Shown here one piece after another: positions 42,996 through 55,973 of a DNA stretch of 64,000 nt (positions are counted from its first letter, which is position 1; each line of letters starts with the position of its first letter). The notes under the pieces were generated by a model. It searched no databases. It had not been told where the DNA came from and was given only the letters and a program-made list of their open reading frames with translations. This DNA is from Sambucus nigra (Eukaryota > Streptophyta > Magnoliopsida > Dipsacales > Adoxaceae): the NCBI GenBank assembly GCA_949130495.1, contig OX422222.1, positions 105,885,709 through 105,949,708 of the forward strand, read 5' to 3'. Position numbers and translations under genes: made by a program.

Positions 42996-45324
42996 GTCTA
43001 TTCGATAAATTTCACTTGTTCCAAGCTCACCTGTTGAGGAGATCTATACTCAACACATTCTAGGACCCGTTAAGTCTCGCCTTAGGTCCCTAGTACCTCC
43101 TTATTTCATTATAAACCCTAGGTCATACTTCGAGTACTGATCTAGATGCCATTGGGTGCTCCCAGGCCCCATTTAACTTCAGTCAACTTTATCGATAGAG
43201 TGAAATATCAAAGAATCTTCAAAATTGCTCTGAATCCCCTTTCCAATCGGCATAATGGTTCGGATGAATGGACTATTTTACTATCAAAAATTGATTTAGA
43301 GGCCACCGAGCGCTGTCGAGCCCCAATTTCACTCCAATCAACTTCATTGTCAAAGTGAAAGCTCTTTGAATCTTTGAAGGGCAGTGAAACCACTTTCCAA
43401 CGAGTTGCCTTGTGTGCCAAACAACATAATCGTTTAGACGAACGATTCATTTTCCCCTATAAACTCATTCGGAGGCCACTGGGTGCACTTGGGCTTCGTT
43501 TGACCAAGGTCAACCATTTAGGTAAAATGATACTGAACTAATATTTAAAGGGCACTAAATGCCCTTTCCAGCGGTCCACCCCATGTGTGATTTTTACCTT
43601 CGGTACGAACGAACGATCTATTTTACTCTAAGAGGTCATCAAGCACTTCTAGGCCCCGATTGACCAAAGTTAACTTTTCAAACTGAGCAAAACTCTTTTA
43701 AATCTCAAAGAAAATCACCTAACCTTTCCAACGGTTCACCCCGTGCACAATTCTGGCTTACCGTTCGAATGAATGATCTATTTTCGTTCGATGATATCTT
43801 GTCTAAAGGTTCGACGTTGGCTTTCAAGTTACATTTGACCCAAAGTCAACTCTCTGACCTCAGAGCAGTCCAAAGGACTCTTGAAGGTCTCAAAATCACC
43901 ACTCTAACGATATGCTCTGTGCGTGACTGGGATCAACGGATTGCATTCTACGACCATTTTTCTAAAAAAATGTGCACGAAACTACCGATTGGCACGTCCA
44001 TTTCCTTACCAATTGGTAGTATGTCTAATGTTACCTATATATTGGGAGGGTTGGGGCTATGACAATTAGCACTCCCCCCCCCCCCCCCCTTACCCAATAA
44101 ATAGAGGGCATGACCTCATTCCCAAGGCACACCTCAGATCCCTCAGCATCAGTGATCTCACCAACATTCTCTCGTAATTAGTGAAGTTTCCTTCTGTGAA
44201 ATTTCATTCAAACTTAAATTCTTATCATTTTCACATCCAGTTTGGCAAAATTTCATTCTCTATCATCCAACATTCATATCAAGCTTCAAGGGAGTTCGTC
44301 CAAGATCAAGATCAAGCTTCACTTCTTCAAAGAAGGTTCAAATCCTTCCCTCTCTCTTTAAATTTTTTGTTTTCACATTAATTACATAAGTTCATAATTT
44401 AGTTCTTTTACTTTAGCTCATACACATTAAACTCCAACATTTTTATTAGTTATATTGCATATACTTTGTTTTCTATTAAAAAACAAAACAAACAAAAGGA
44501 GGGTTACACCTATAAATTCTAATGAGATTATCCGTCACACTTTTTCAAAACTAAAAACACATTTTCTACACACCCACGTATAATAAAATCCCGTTTGATT
44601 ATATGGGATAAACCTCACCGTTATGCCGCACTCAAACTACGTGGACATTGATGCCTTGATAGGCTATATAGGTGTCTTGGGTTAAAACTCGAGACTCCAG
44701 TCCAATTTTCTAATTCTCTAAAATCTCCATTTTTTCAAAATTCCCCATTTCCGTATTTATCATATTCATGCATTATTGTAATATATATTATGCTTGTAAT
44801 CATTATTAGCATTATATCCTACACATATGATTATTTCATCATAACGATCAGTATCATGATAAATGCATAAATCATGTTTTCTATTCATTATTTTGGGAAC
44901 ATTTCTATGGATGACCTCACTCTATCTTTTCCATGGTATGAGTTGGGAGATTCTGATCTCCATTATATATACACGCACACACCCTTCATGGAGAAATAAA
45001 GGAAAATAATAACTCAAGCCCATGAGAGACCAAAAGAGAGGTATGGGTGCCTAACACCTTCCCATTCCGTAACTTAGCCCCCAAACCCCTTGAACTATTG
45101 GTTTCCTATGAATCAGTTTTTCTTTAATGCCGCTCTTTCGAGGCGGTGACATATTCTTTTGACTTTTTGCGAAAAATAGTATAGATAATCCTTCTCTTTA
45201 CATTAACCTCACACCAAGGATGGCCAAAGCACTCCTATAGAGTGCGAGTGCGTGAGACCCTTTTCTTTCTCCCCTCCTTTTTTTCTACCCACCCCATGGC
45301 AGGGAGCGAGGATAGGGGATAGCC
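42996..45324 (+). mobile_element. 3' LTR of Ogre-like element A
   Basis: About 2.33 kb that aligns along its length with 45533-47751. Shared landmarks include ACATTCTAGGACC (near 43053/45580), GATCTAGA near 43140/45664, CCTCAGATCC.TCA near 44130, and CACCTTCCCATT near 45055. The start TGTCTATTCG is inferred from the alignment and is uncertain by several bp. The end near AGCCA at 45324 corresponds to the TGCCACA end at 47751. Confidence 0.65.
44074..44089 (+). repeat. C16 homopolymer in Ogre A LTR
   Basis: Sixteen C residues just upstream of the TATA-like AATAAATAGAGG (44096). The sister LTR has only CCCC at this place. Confidence 0.95.
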
Positions 45325-45532
45325 AAAAATTAGGGATGGCCATAGATATTGGCTTGGGTCTTCTTGATCCGGTCAAGGACTTTTCATTCTTTGATTGTCA
45401 TTTTTGGCATAGGAAGTTCCTCGACAACTCCATTTCTAATATTTGTCTCGGTCATATGAGGAATCGGATCTTTATAGTGTCTCCCTTTCCTGGTTATGTG
45501 ACTTACTAAGGCATGGAAGAACAAGAACCCCG
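45325..45532. other. 208-bp spacer between two Ogre LTRs
   Basis: Sequence between the inferred end of LTR A and the start of LTR B, without clear similarity to either. It may be original target DNA. No gene. Confidence 0.5.
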
Positions 45533-47751
45533 TGTCTTCATATACCTTTGGTTGAATTCCCACCTTATTGTAGAAATCACATTCTAGGACCCCCTGAGTC
45601 TCTCTTTAGGTCCCGTAGCACCTTCTCAATTCACTACAAAACTTAAGTCGTACTACAAGTACCGATCTAGAGGACACCGGGCGCCTCTAGGACCCATTTA
45701 ACTCCGACCAACTCTGTCATTACATTGAAATAGAAACGAATCTTGAAAGGTATCTAAATCCCCTTTCCAACGGTCTCCCCCATGCACCAATTGTCATAAC
45801 GATTCGAACAAACGAACCATTTATAACCGAAAATTGATCTAGAGGCTACCGTGAAATTTTGGACCCTGATTTGACCCCAATCCAATCCAAAGTTAGAATG
45901 AAAGCTCAACGAATCTTCAAAGGACACGAAAACCCCTTCCCAACGGTTTTCCTCGTACATGAAACAGCATAACCTTTACGATGAACAATCCATTTTCCCC
46001 CAAAAATTGATCCAAAGGCTAGCAGGTCCCGAGCTCAGTTTGACCAAGGTTACCGCTTCATATTGAATGAGACTGAATTAATATTTGAAGGTAACTGAGT
46101 ACCTTTTCCAATGGTCCACCCCATGTGCGAATCAGCCTTATGGTATGGACGAACGACCAGTTTTACTCCGAAAGGTCAATAGACTCTTTCGGGACCCGAT
46201 TTACCAAAGTTAACTTTCTAAACCGAGCGAAGCTCTTTGTAATATTGAATTACCTTACATAAAATTTCCAACATTCTCCCCGTGCATGCTTCGGACTTAC
46301 ATTTTGGATGAACGATCCATTACCGTCTGACGATCTCCCATCCAAAGGACCAATGAGAGCTCTCAAGCCCCGTTTGACCCAAAGTCAACACTCGGACCCA
46401 AGAGGGGTCTAAAGGACTCATAAAGGTCTCTTAATTAACTTTCAAATGGCATGCCCCATGTACAATTTGTATTTATGGATTGTGTTATATGACCATTTTT
46501 CCAAAAAAAATCTACACGAGACTACTGAATGGCAGGTCTATTTCCCTGTCTATCGGTTGTGTGTCTAGGGGTACCTGGTGATTTTCATGTCTAGGTCTAT
46601 GTCTATCGGCATCCCCTACTCTATAAATATCAATCATGACCTCACTCTCAAGACACCTGAGATCCATCAATATTAGTGATCTCGGAAATTCTCTTGTAAT
46701 CAGCAAAGTTTTCTTATGTGAAATTCCTTTCCACCTTTTATTCGCATCACTTTCATACTCAATTTAGAAAAATCTCCTACTCACTCATCCAACATTCATC
46801 CCCATCCAAGGGAGGTCATCAAGGATCAAGATGAATCCTCAATTCTCCAAAGAAGGTCCAAAAACCCTTCTCCATCTTTAAATATCTTTATATTCGCATT
46901 AGTTACATAAATTCTTAATTTTAGCTTTTACTTTAGTTCATACACGTTTTAATTATATTGCAAATACTCTATTTTCTATTAAAAAAACAATAAAAAGAGG
47001 GTTTCACGTATAAACCCCCACAAGATTATTCACCACACTTCTTCAAAACTAAAATACTTTTTCTACACATACACATATAATAAATTACTGTTATATCTAT
47101 GGGATAAATCCCACCCTTATACTGTATATGAACTACATGGACTTTGATGCCTTTATAGGCTACGTAGGCTTTTTGTGTTAAAACTGGGACTCAAGTTCAA
47201 TTTTCCATTTTCGCATTTTCATTCTTTTTATCAACATTATTTAATATATATTATATTTGTGATTCGTACTTGGAGTTTTATATTGTCGTTTCATCATAAT
47301 GATAAATATCTAAATAAATGCATACATTGTATTTTCTAGATATTATTTTGAGAACATTTATTTAGATGACGTCGCTCTACCTTTTCCATGATATGGGTCA
47401 TTCGATTTTGATCGCCACTTATATATACATGCACACACTCTTCACGGAGAAATTAAGGAAAATAGTAACACAAGCCCATGAGAGACCGAAAGGTAGGGAT
47501 GGGTGCCTAACACCTTTCCATTCATTAACTTAGCCCCCGAACCACTGAACTATTGGATTCATAAGCATCAATTTGTTTTTGATGCCGCTTTCTCGAGATG
47601 GGGACATGTTCTTTTTGCTTATTATGTGCAAAATAAGCTAGATACTCCATCTTTTTTCATTATTCCACATCGACAATGCCAGAAGCGTTCCTAGAGGAAG
47701 AGGGCATGAGACCTTCACCCTCCCCCCTCGAAAGGAAATGGGATTGCCACA
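45533..47751 (+). mobile_element. 5' LTR of Ogre-like element B
   Basis: About 2.2 kb, TGTCTTC...GCCACA, similar to 42996-45324. TATA box CTATAAATAT at 46621. The 3' end is fixed by the PBS that follows. Confidence 0.7.
46621..46630 (+). promoter_or_regulatory. TATA box in Ogre B LTR
   Basis: CTATAAATAT, followed by CATGACCTCACTCTCAAG, which corresponds to the CATGACCTCATTCCCAAG after AATAAATAG in LTR A. Confidence 0.55.
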
Positions 47752-47752
47752 G

Positions 47753-47770
47753 TGGTGACTCCACTAGGAA
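47753..47770 (+). other. Ogre B primer binding site (tRNA-Arg type)
   Basis: TGGTGACTCCACTAGGAA, two mismatch-like changes from the TGGCGACTCC.CTGGGGA type used by Ogre elements, which is complementary to an arginine tRNA. Confidence 0.65.
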
Positions 47771-47867
47771 ATTTCTATAGAGTTTCGAGTAGTAATCAGC
47801 AAACTAAGCATGAGTGCCCTAGGTTTAATGCCTATATGAGGGTATGAAAATCTTTTCGCACTGAAAG

Positions 47868-48062
47868 TGTCCTATTTGTGGTTTTAAGGATTAGAATTGA
47901 CTTCCCTTTGAAGATTCTCTTGATAGGATTTCTTCTTTGAGCTTGTACCTTTGAGGAGATGGAGTTCTCATAAAAATCTAGCCTATTTTGTCTAGATATC
48001 CAAACTAGTTGGAACTCCTGTATATGTAGACTCAAGTAAGTCAATATATAGTGTGTTCTCTA
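47868..48062 (-). mobile_element. 3' LTR of copia B, truncated
   Basis: 195 bp that match 55779-55973, followed (in window order) by TATCTCCCCCTTTGG, the complement of the polypurine tract. The rest of the 2.2-kb LTR is missing. Confidence 0.8.
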
Positions 48063-48439
48063 TCTCCCCCTTTGGATATTAAAGACAAAATTCCCTTGAG
48101 TATTCAAAACTTGTGGGTCAAAATGAAAATAAATCCTATTTGTCGTATACAAAAGTTATAACTTCCCTCTACCATCCTAGAACCGAAAATAAGGTCAAAC
48201 AAAATACATCACTCAACTATATACAGATCAATACCCTATAAAATAGAACAGGCTATACAACGGGTCTGAAATGCCTATAACAAGATAAACACTGAATTGG
48301 CAAATTAGTTGAGTTAGAATCAGGAATAGATAGAAAAATCACTAAACGATACTCAATATCTTCTCCCCCAATTTTCTCAAATATATAAGGGGTATAAATC
48401 TCAAAAATAGAGATTAATTGAGAGTTATCATGCCTATAG

Positions 48440-48857
48440 CCATTCACAAATACTCAAATCGAATGTTATCTAAAGGCTTTGTAAACAGATCTGTGAGTTG
48501 TTTTCAAGTGTTCAGATATTCAATAAAGAGATCTTTGGATTCGGTAAGGTCACGGATAAAATGATGTATAGTCTTAATATGCTTAGTTCGTGAGTGCAGT
48601 ACAGGATTTTTGAAAATATTAATGGCACTTTGGTTATCACAAAACATGATTAATTTTTTTTCTATGAGACCATAATCACTAAGCATTTGTCTAATCCATA
48701 GTAATTTAGCACAACAACTACGAGCTGCTATATATTCAGCTTCGGTGCTAGATAATGAAATACAATTATGTTTCTTACACGACCAACCTACGAGATTATT
48801 GCCTACGTAATAGCAAGCACTAAAAGTGCTCTTACTATCGTCGAATAACCGGCCCAA
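48440..48857 (-). pseudogene. copia B RNase H
   Basis: Minus strand: DDSKSTFSACYYVGNNLVGWSCKKHNCISLSSTEAEYIAARSCCAKLLWIRQML, then MFCDNQSAINIFKNP and HSRTKHIKTIHHFIRD. The acidic residues of the catalytic set (Glu of STEAEY, Asp of FCDNQSA) are present. A frame break separates it from the preceding GYTDANWAGYSTI-like part at about 48860. Confidence 0.85.
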
Positions 48858-48916
48858 TTAGCATCGGTGTATCCTACAATAGAACTAGTCGTATCATTTG
48901 TGTACCAAATACCAAA

Positions 48917-50007
48917 TTATAGAGTACCCTTAATATATTTAATAATCCTTTTTACACTTAATAAGTGAGATTCTTTAGGGTTACTTTGATATCTATCACA
49001 GATACACACAGCGAAGGATATATCGGGTCGAGACGATGTAAGATACACCAAACTCCCTATCATACTTCTATACAGAGTAGGATCAACACTTTTCCCATGA
49101 TCATCCTTAGAAAGTTTAGTTGAAGTACTAATGGGGGTTCTCGAAGTTTTAGCATTTTCTAAGCCAATTTTTTTAACTAAATCTGCAGCATACCTGGATT
49201 GAGAAATAAAAAGACCATTACTGCATTGTTTTACATGTAAACCCAAAAAATATTGTAGTTCACCCATTAAAGACATCTGAAATTTGGTATGCATGAATCA
49301 GAAAAATTCTCTACTTATTTAGGACAAGTGGAACCAAAAATAATATTGTCGACATATACTTGCGTGATTAAGACATGTTGATTTTCCTTTCTAACAAATA
49401 ATGTTTGATCGTTTCTGCCGCGGACAAATCTGTGAGACACTAAAAAGGTAGACAATCGCTCATACCAAGCTCTAGGAGCTTCTTTCAAGACGTATAAGGC
49501 TTTCTTAAGCTTAAAGACGTATTTCGGGTGCACAGGATCAACAAATACTTTGGGTTGTTCTACGTAAACTTCTTCAGATAAAATTCCATTTAAGAAAGAG
49601 GATTTAACATCCATTTGGAATAATTTAAATTGCATACGATAATAAATTGCAAGGAGGAGACGAACTGATTTTAGACGTGTAACAGGTGCAAAGGTTTCGT
49701 TAAAATCAATTCCCTCAACCTGGGAGTATCCTTGTGCAACCAACCTATCTTTATTTCTAATGACCTCCCCATTTTCATCAATTTTGTTTTTAAAAATCCA
49801 TCTTATGCCAATAACCTTCGAATCTTTTGGTTTAGGAACTAGATTCCAAACATCGTGACTCTTAAATTGGATTAGCTCTTCTTGCATAGCATTTATCCAA
49901 AATGAGTCAGTAAGGGCATCATTAACATTTTTAGGTTCCTCAAGAGAAACAAAACAAGAAAATTGTGCCACTTGTTGAAGTTGAGATCTAGTTCTAACAG
50001 GTTCCAA
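48917..50007 (-). pseudogene. copia B reverse transcriptase
   Basis: A frame of 230 codons (49315-50007): DSFWINAMQEELIQFKSHDVWNLVPKP, GIRWIFKNKIDENG, RLVAQGYSQVEGIDFNETFAPVTRL, FQMDVKSSFLNG, and YVDNIIFGST. The catalytic YVDD reads YVDN, which should abolish activity. A TAA after STCPK breaks the frame; the downstream part (48917-49294) continues with MSLMGELQYFLGLHVKQ, MIGSLVYLTSSRPDISFAV. Confidence 0.88.
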
Positions 50008-50213
50008 AGGATTACCGACACTGGTTTCAGTGGGATGATCTTTAGAAACCCAAGTGGGTACAGAAGGACTCTCAGGTGGCAGTGAATCAGTATCATCTTA
50101 AGGATCAGTGGATAAAACAGATTCGTCCTCATCAAATGTTACTGGTTGACTGTCACTACTCCTTACACTAGTGTCATCTACAATTACATTAATTGATTCA
50201 ATAACAGTTTTGG

Positions 50214-51000
50214 TTATGTAGTTAAACACGCGCAAATCCCTACTATTTTGGGAATAGCCAAGGAAAATTCCTTTTTCTCCTCAGGTATCAAATTTTGAAA
50301 GATGATCTTTATCTTTGCAGATATAGCAGTACTACCGAAGGTTTTAAAATATTTTAAGTTTGGCTTTTTGTGGAACCATAACTCGTAAGATGTTTCTTTT
50401 GAATTTTTTCTGAGGTAGATACGATTAATAATGTGACACGCAGTTTTGACAGCTTCTACCCAAAAAAATCTAGGGAGATTCTTAGCATGTAACATAACCC
50501 TATCCATTTCTTGCAGAGTCCTATTCTTACGTTCAGCTATACTATTTTGTTGTGGGGGATTGGGAGCGCTAAAATCATGTTTATAGCCATTATCTACACA
50601 ATACTCAGAAATTCTAGAGTCCTTGAACTCTCCACCTCTATCACTCCTAATTTGACACACATGGGTATCCTTCTCATTCTCAATTTTCAAGAGGGTTCTT
50701 AAGAATTCATTGAAGGTATCTGATTTTTATTTAATAAAATCTACCCATGTATATCTCGTATAGTCATCTACTATAACTAGGATGTAAGAGTTTCCACAGA
50801 AACTAACAGTTCTTGAGGGACCCATAAGGTCCAAGCGGATAAGTTATAGAGGCTTAGTTGTAAGGACATCTTTAACTTTCTTGTGTGGGGATTTACTTAT
50901 TTTGCCTTCCTGACAAGGTCCACATACAGGAGTAAAAGAATTTTTAATTTTTGGTAAACATCTAACTATTTCTTACGAACTCAATCTTCTAAGGTTATCA
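50214..51000 (-). pseudogene. copia B integrase
   Basis: The frame 50214-50690 contains IRSDRGGEFKDSRISEYC (second Asp), PNPPQQNSIAERKNRTLQEM (Glu), and the W..AV.TACHIINRIYLR block. The zinc-binding part and the first Asp lie in other frames at 50700-51000 (CGPCQEGKIS-like near 50910; MDLMGPSRT-like near 50830). The catalytic residues are readable but not in one frame. Confidence 0.82.
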
Positions 51001-51450
51001 TAATTTGTGTGTCCCAATCTATTATGCCATAAATCAGAATCCTCTAATTTGGAAATATTACAAGATTCAGAATTTGGAATTACTGTGTAACAGTTTTTCA
51101 AAGTTATGTTTCATGTTAGGATACAATTACCTTTTTCATCAATAATTTTGCAATCATTTTTAGAGAAGGTAACTGAGTGATTGGAGTCACAAATTATGAT
51201 ATATTAAGAGATTGGCTTTAATGCCTTTAACTAAGAGAACATCATTCAGTTCAGGAAGCCTTTGCTCACTCAATGTTCGCTTACCTATGATTTGAGATGA
51301 AACACCATCTCCAAACATGATACTACCTCCAAAGAAGCCTGTCTTGTTTATCAATTTGGTTTTATCCCCGGTCATCTGTTTAGAACATTCGGAGTCTAAA
51401 TACCATCCAATTTAAGTGCTTTGTGCCTTTAAAGAAGAAATGACAATGTT
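51001..51450 (-). pseudogene. copia B protease/pre-integrase remnant
   Basis: 51187-51375 reads MTGDKTKLINKTGFFGGSIMFGDG...LPELNDVLLVKGIKANLLIYHNL, the typical stretch after the copia protease active site (CSKHMTG). The active site itself near 51390 reads W(Y/-)L.SECSKQMTG in a broken frame. Confidence 0.7.
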
Positions 51451-52590
51451 TCACTTGAGTTGGGGTAGTAAATCATCTTTTTTAATCCAAATAGGCCTAG
51501 TTTTAAAAAAATTGTGACCTTTTGATTTAGAAAAGGTTTGAGGGATCTTTATTAATGATTTTTTCTTAGTCTTGGATCCTCCCTTTTCCTTTTTAGAGTT
51601 AGAGTTGTTTGAGGCCTGTCTAGGAAGTACATAAGTATTTTTGGAATTCCTAGAATAGTTAACGTTCGGGTATGTAGGAGTGTACAGCCTTTTCTGGAAA
51701 CACTCATCAAGAGTATGGTCGAAAATTTCACAGTAGGAACAGTACTGATGGGTATAGGACTTGACTTTCTTCCTAAAGTCTTTAAAAATTGGCTTGACAT
51801 ATTTGGTTTGAGTATTTGGTTTCAACTGCTGATTGTGTTGATTATGTGTTGATTGAGTGACATTGAGAGTAGGTTCACCTTTTTTAACCTTTTGGCAAGT
51901 TTGGACTCATTTTATAAAAGAAGCATTTTTAGGAGAAACTTTGGTCTTACTTGTGTGCTCTATTTCTCCAAAACCTAGGCCAGACTTATCTTCAGAGTCA
52001 AACTTGCTTCGAGGAACATTTTTTTCATAAGATTTTGTTTGTGTTTCAAAGTGTTATTTTTTAAACACATTTGAAACCTTTTGTTTGACTCTTCTAGTTC
52101 AATAAGGGTTGCCTTGTATTTTTGTTCAATTTCATGATTCTTTTGAATCAAAGAGTTTATTCTCAAGGTGTAATTCTCAATCTTAGTCTCATGAGCAACA
52201 AATTGGGTAGTATAATCTTCAGTGTTTTTCTTAATGGTTTGGTTAAGTAAATCGATACGCTCACTTAAAGTTTTATCATTTTTTCTAGGCGAGCACTCTT
52301 CTTAACTGTTTTAGTGTATAACTCATGTAAATCAGGCAGATCATCATGAGACTCACTATGTGCATCATGTGAATTGTCCCCTATGTTTTTTACAAGTTCT
52401 TTACTCACGCACACATTCAATTCGTCATTAAAATTCTCACTTTGACTCACACATAGTCTTTCAGCAGTAATAGGAATAGAATTATCAGTAAGATCATTCA
52501 CAACATCAACAGGCATATCAAGTTCATGAGCAGGCAAACATGCATCATCATTATATATTATTTTAGCAAAAAAAGACATGCAGTACTCAT
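51451..52590 (-). pseudogene. copia B gag C-terminal region
   Basis: 51451-51825 contains CSYCEIFDHTLDECFQKRL, a second zinc-like motif, and a basic tail. 51975-52166 and 52265-52579 are coiled-coil or acidic stretches typical of the long SIRE/Maximus gag C-terminal part. Separated by stops. Confidence 0.6.
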
Positions 52591-52594
52591 TTAT

Positions 52595-53742
52595 CTAGGT
52601 TGACTCAGTTTCATCCTCATCATAAACACTAGAGTTGTCCCATGTCTTACACATATTGACCTTGTTATTGTTGTTAAAACTAGTTGGACATTTACTAGCA
52701 TAGTGAGCAAGTTTACCACAACAATGACACTTAACATCTTTTATGCCAGGTTTGGGTCTATTGGGATCATAATTCCTCCTATTTTCATAAGTGTGTTTGG
52801 TATTGTCTCTGTCATGAGGTCTGTGAGATTTATTACCTTGATAATTTGATTTGCCTTGTTTAGAGGCTACAACATTTCTGAATTTCAAAATCTTTTTGAA
52901 ATGCTTACTCATAAGAGCTATTTCATTGTCAAGGTTTTCCAAATAGTGTTAAAATCTAGAGTGTTCAATTTAGGCACTGGTAATTTAGATGAAAACACAA
53001 CATTTGAACTAGAGGCTTTATTAGTCTGTCTGGTCAATTGCTTTTTAAAGTCTAGATCCAATTCAACAGTCCTAAGTTTACTGCTAAGTAATTCAAGAGT
53101 CATTTTACGGTCATTCATTTCCTCAATATCATATCTCTTGTTCTCAAATTTAGATGGCAATGACCTAAGAATATTTGACACAATTTCCTTTCTACTATAG
53201 GTTATACCATTTACATGAAGATTAGTAAAAATATCAGTTAAACTTATGTATAAACCGTCAAAGGACTCATTGTCATTCATAATCTGGGTGTTATATTGCT
53301 GAATGAACATTTGCGTTTTTCCAGCTTTGACACGTTCATCACCCTCATGAGCAATGACTAAAGTGTCCCCTACCTCTTTAGAAGTAGAACTTATGGATAT
53401 TATTTCGAATTCATGTTCATTAATGGACATAAAGATGGAATTCTTTCCTTTGTTATTATCAAGAGACAGTTTTTTCTCTTCCTTAGTAAATTCATTGAGA
53501 AGTTTCTTAATCCTTGTTGGATCAGTGGCTGAAGTAGGTTTCGTAGGATGTTGAAACCCTATTTCAATCATTTCCCATACTTCATCACCTAGGGTTCCTT
53601 GAATGAAAGCAGTCATTCGTACATTCCAGTACGACAAATTGTTTCCATCAAAGAGTGGTGGTCTGGATAGGTTACTTAACTTCTCAAATTTTTCTTCCAT
53701 ATTCAGAAATTTTTCTAATAATTTCTCAAGTTTCAGGATCAC
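52595..53742 (-). pseudogene. copia B gag
   Basis: The frame 52918-53742 (274 codons) contains SRPPLFDGNNLSYWNVRMTAFIQGTLGDEVWEMIEIGF, then LSSKLRTVELDLDFKKQL. The next frame (52595-52942) carries the zinc knuckle VKCHCCGKLAHYASKCP, a full CCHC set. One frame change lies near 52930. Gag would bind RNA and form particles. Confidence 0.85.
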
Positions 53743-53752
53743 AAAAGATGTT

Positions 53753-53769
53753 CCTGCTCTGATGCTAGT
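53753..53769 (-). other. copia B primer binding site, mutated
   Basis: Minus strand reads TAGCATCAGAGCAGG where TGGTATCAGAGC is standard: two changes. Confidence 0.65.
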
Positions 53770-55973
53770 TGAAGAAAGGCGTTAATACTAAAAGCTTGTT
53801 TAAAGGTTAATAACAGACTGTTATAAGTTGTGTAAACTCTGAATAAACATTTTGGGCAAAATTCTTTTCAAAAAACGCAAGATGTGTTATAAAAGTCTTT
53901 TTTGAATGTATGGATTAAATTTGATAGTTGATTACCTTTCTTTTTAATTTTTAATAAACATCTACTAAAGTTACCATGCTGTCCCAATCACAACAACAGT
54001 TAAGAACATTCAAAGAAATAGACACAAGAATTTTAACGTGATAAAACCCTTAAACAAGGGAAACATCCACGGTACCCTCTAAGGCACTAAACAAAAATCC
54101 ACTAGAATAAAAATTAAGTTACAACACTTAAGCAAACCATAAAGATCCTAACCTAAGTTCAGAATGTACCTACATGAGATTCTCCACTCCAAAGGTAATC
54201 TGAATTGGACTAATATTTTCTTGCTGCTTCTTTGATTTTTCCTTGATCTCATTCTCTTTGAATTCTGATTCCAGCAACTCTTTCAAAATCGATGATTCTC
54301 AGATAGAACCACAGTGTCTAAGTGTTCGTGTGAGATAGTGTTTGTGATGTGCTACTACATGAAAACATGCAATTCACCCTCTCAAGATTTATATAAACTT
54401 TCCTAACAAATTACAATAGTTCTAAAATGAAAGTTATTTCTGAATGTTGATTTTTCAATCCAAGACTTCTTGATCTTTTATTTATCCACAGAACTCAAGG
54501 ATACCTTTCTCAGAAGACCGTTTAAGGTCTTAAACAATTTTTGGGTTTTGAAAATATTTTTGAAATTGTAAACCTCCAATTGAGATCCAAAGTAGACTAA
54601 TAGTCTACGTTATCAAAACAGATTCAGACTTAACATGCAGGGACTGATTCAACTATTTTTTGTGTAAAACTTCTTTTCAGATCTATGATTACGCCTTAAA
54701 ACTTTTTAGCAAGAGTTCTTTGTGTTCTTTTTATACACCAGTATTTCATAAAACATGAAATAGAAAACTAGAAACACACAACTCACTAGATCTGAAAACT
54801 ATTTTAAAACTTAAAAGTTTTTATTTCAAAATTTGTTGAAACATAATAGATTTAAATTTCCAGATCTAAAAAGAGAACAGAAAACAAATCGTGTGATGTT
54901 CTGTTTTAGAAAAACTCAGTTTCAATAATGAAACTTAAGTCTCTCTTAGAGATGTGTTCAGAGAGAATCAAAGATTTGAAGAGGTCTTCAAACGAAAACA
55001 CAACACCAAGAACACAAAAACCCTTGAAGGATCTAAATCTAAAAGAGATGGGTTTTCTTGTGTATGGGACTTTTAGGCTTTGGTGTTTGGTTTGGGAGAA
55101 AACACTCAGAGGTTTGAACTACGAAGAAAACTAGGGTTTCTTCTTCTAATATCTCTTTTTTTTTCTTTCCCTCTCTTCTCCCTTCTCTCTCTACTCTCTC
55201 TACTCTCTCAGAAATAACGAAATGGAAAAAGTCTCAAATGATGAGGCTTGGTTCCTTTTTATACAAAACGAATAAGGATCCAAAACATTGACCTCAATCC
55301 TATGGCTAGGATTGAGTCTTGACCATTTGACTTTAATCCAACGGCTCAACACTAACGGTGGGTTAAACGATTGATGATTGGTTTAAACTGGTTTCACGTG
55401 GATTAACTCTCAACACATGTAGGACGTTGATAATGTTAATCTAAGGGTTGAGATTAGTTAAACAGATTGTGTCTATGAGAAAGCACAAATCCAATCGATA
55501 GGTTACCAACACGTGTACGTACAGGATGAAGGCAAAAATGCGTGTATGAAAGTAATTACAAAGCACACCTCCAATTCTCTAGCGCTTTTGGATTCTACCT
55601 TGCCAAACAATCAGTAATGAAAATAAGTTTCTAAAATTCAATTTTTACCCACAACACTTTTTGAAAACACATTTTAATTAATTCAAAAATCCTTTGAAAA
55701 TTATTTCAAAATATATAAAATGATTTGAATTGAATTAAATTGATTTTAAAGATAAACCATTAAAGCAAATAGGTGATATGTCCTATTTGTGGTTTTAAGG
55801 ATTAGAATTGACTTTCCTTTGAAGATTCTCTTGGACAGGATTTCTTTTTTGAGCATGTATCTTTGAGGAGATGGAGTTCTCATAAAAATCTAACCTATTT
55901 TGTCTAGATATCCAAACTAGTTGGAACTCCTATATGTGTAGACTCAAGTAAGTCAATATATAGTGTGTTCTCA
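53770..55973 (-). mobile_element. 5' LTR of copia B
   Basis: About 2.2 kb, minus-strand start TGAGAACACAC at 55973. The GGGAAACATCCACGG block near 54058 is shared with copia A. The last 195 bp match the 3' LTR fragment. No gene; the short ORF at 54928-55134 is in the LTR and is not supported. Confidence 0.7.
55254..55265 (-). promoter_or_regulatory. TATA box of copia B 5' LTR
   Basis: TGTATAAAAAGG on the minus strand, upstream of a CT-rich leader (55140-55200 in window orientation). Confidence 0.5.

Larger units (their letters stand above)
30361..45324 (+). mobile_element. Ogre-like Tat element A (5' part missing)
   Basis: A plus-strand Ty3 element that starts inside gag at the copia A junction. 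It shows gag, Asn-type protease, RT (YVDDM), RNase H 1, a second RNase H and integrase, then two minus-strand accessory ORFs, a tandem array and a 2.3-kb 3' LTR. Gag and protease wording and the tRNA-Arg-like PBS of the sister copy (47753) point to the Ogre group. Coding sequences are heavily broken, so this copy is old. Confidence 0.78.
47868..55973 (-). mobile_element. SIRE/Maximus-like Ty1/copia element B (minus strand)
   Basis: Minus strand order: 5' LTR 53770-55973, a PBS-like site at 53753-53769, gag, protease remnant, integrase, RT, RNase H, polypurine tract (48061-48075), and only 195 bp of 3' LTR (47868-48062). It lies within the Ogre B leader. Better preserved than copia A but with frameshifts and stops in every domain. 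Confidence 0.85.

Noticed and set aside
54928..55134. 68-codon plus-strand ORF
   Set aside because: It lies in the copia B LTR, antisense to the element, without motif or conservation with copia A.
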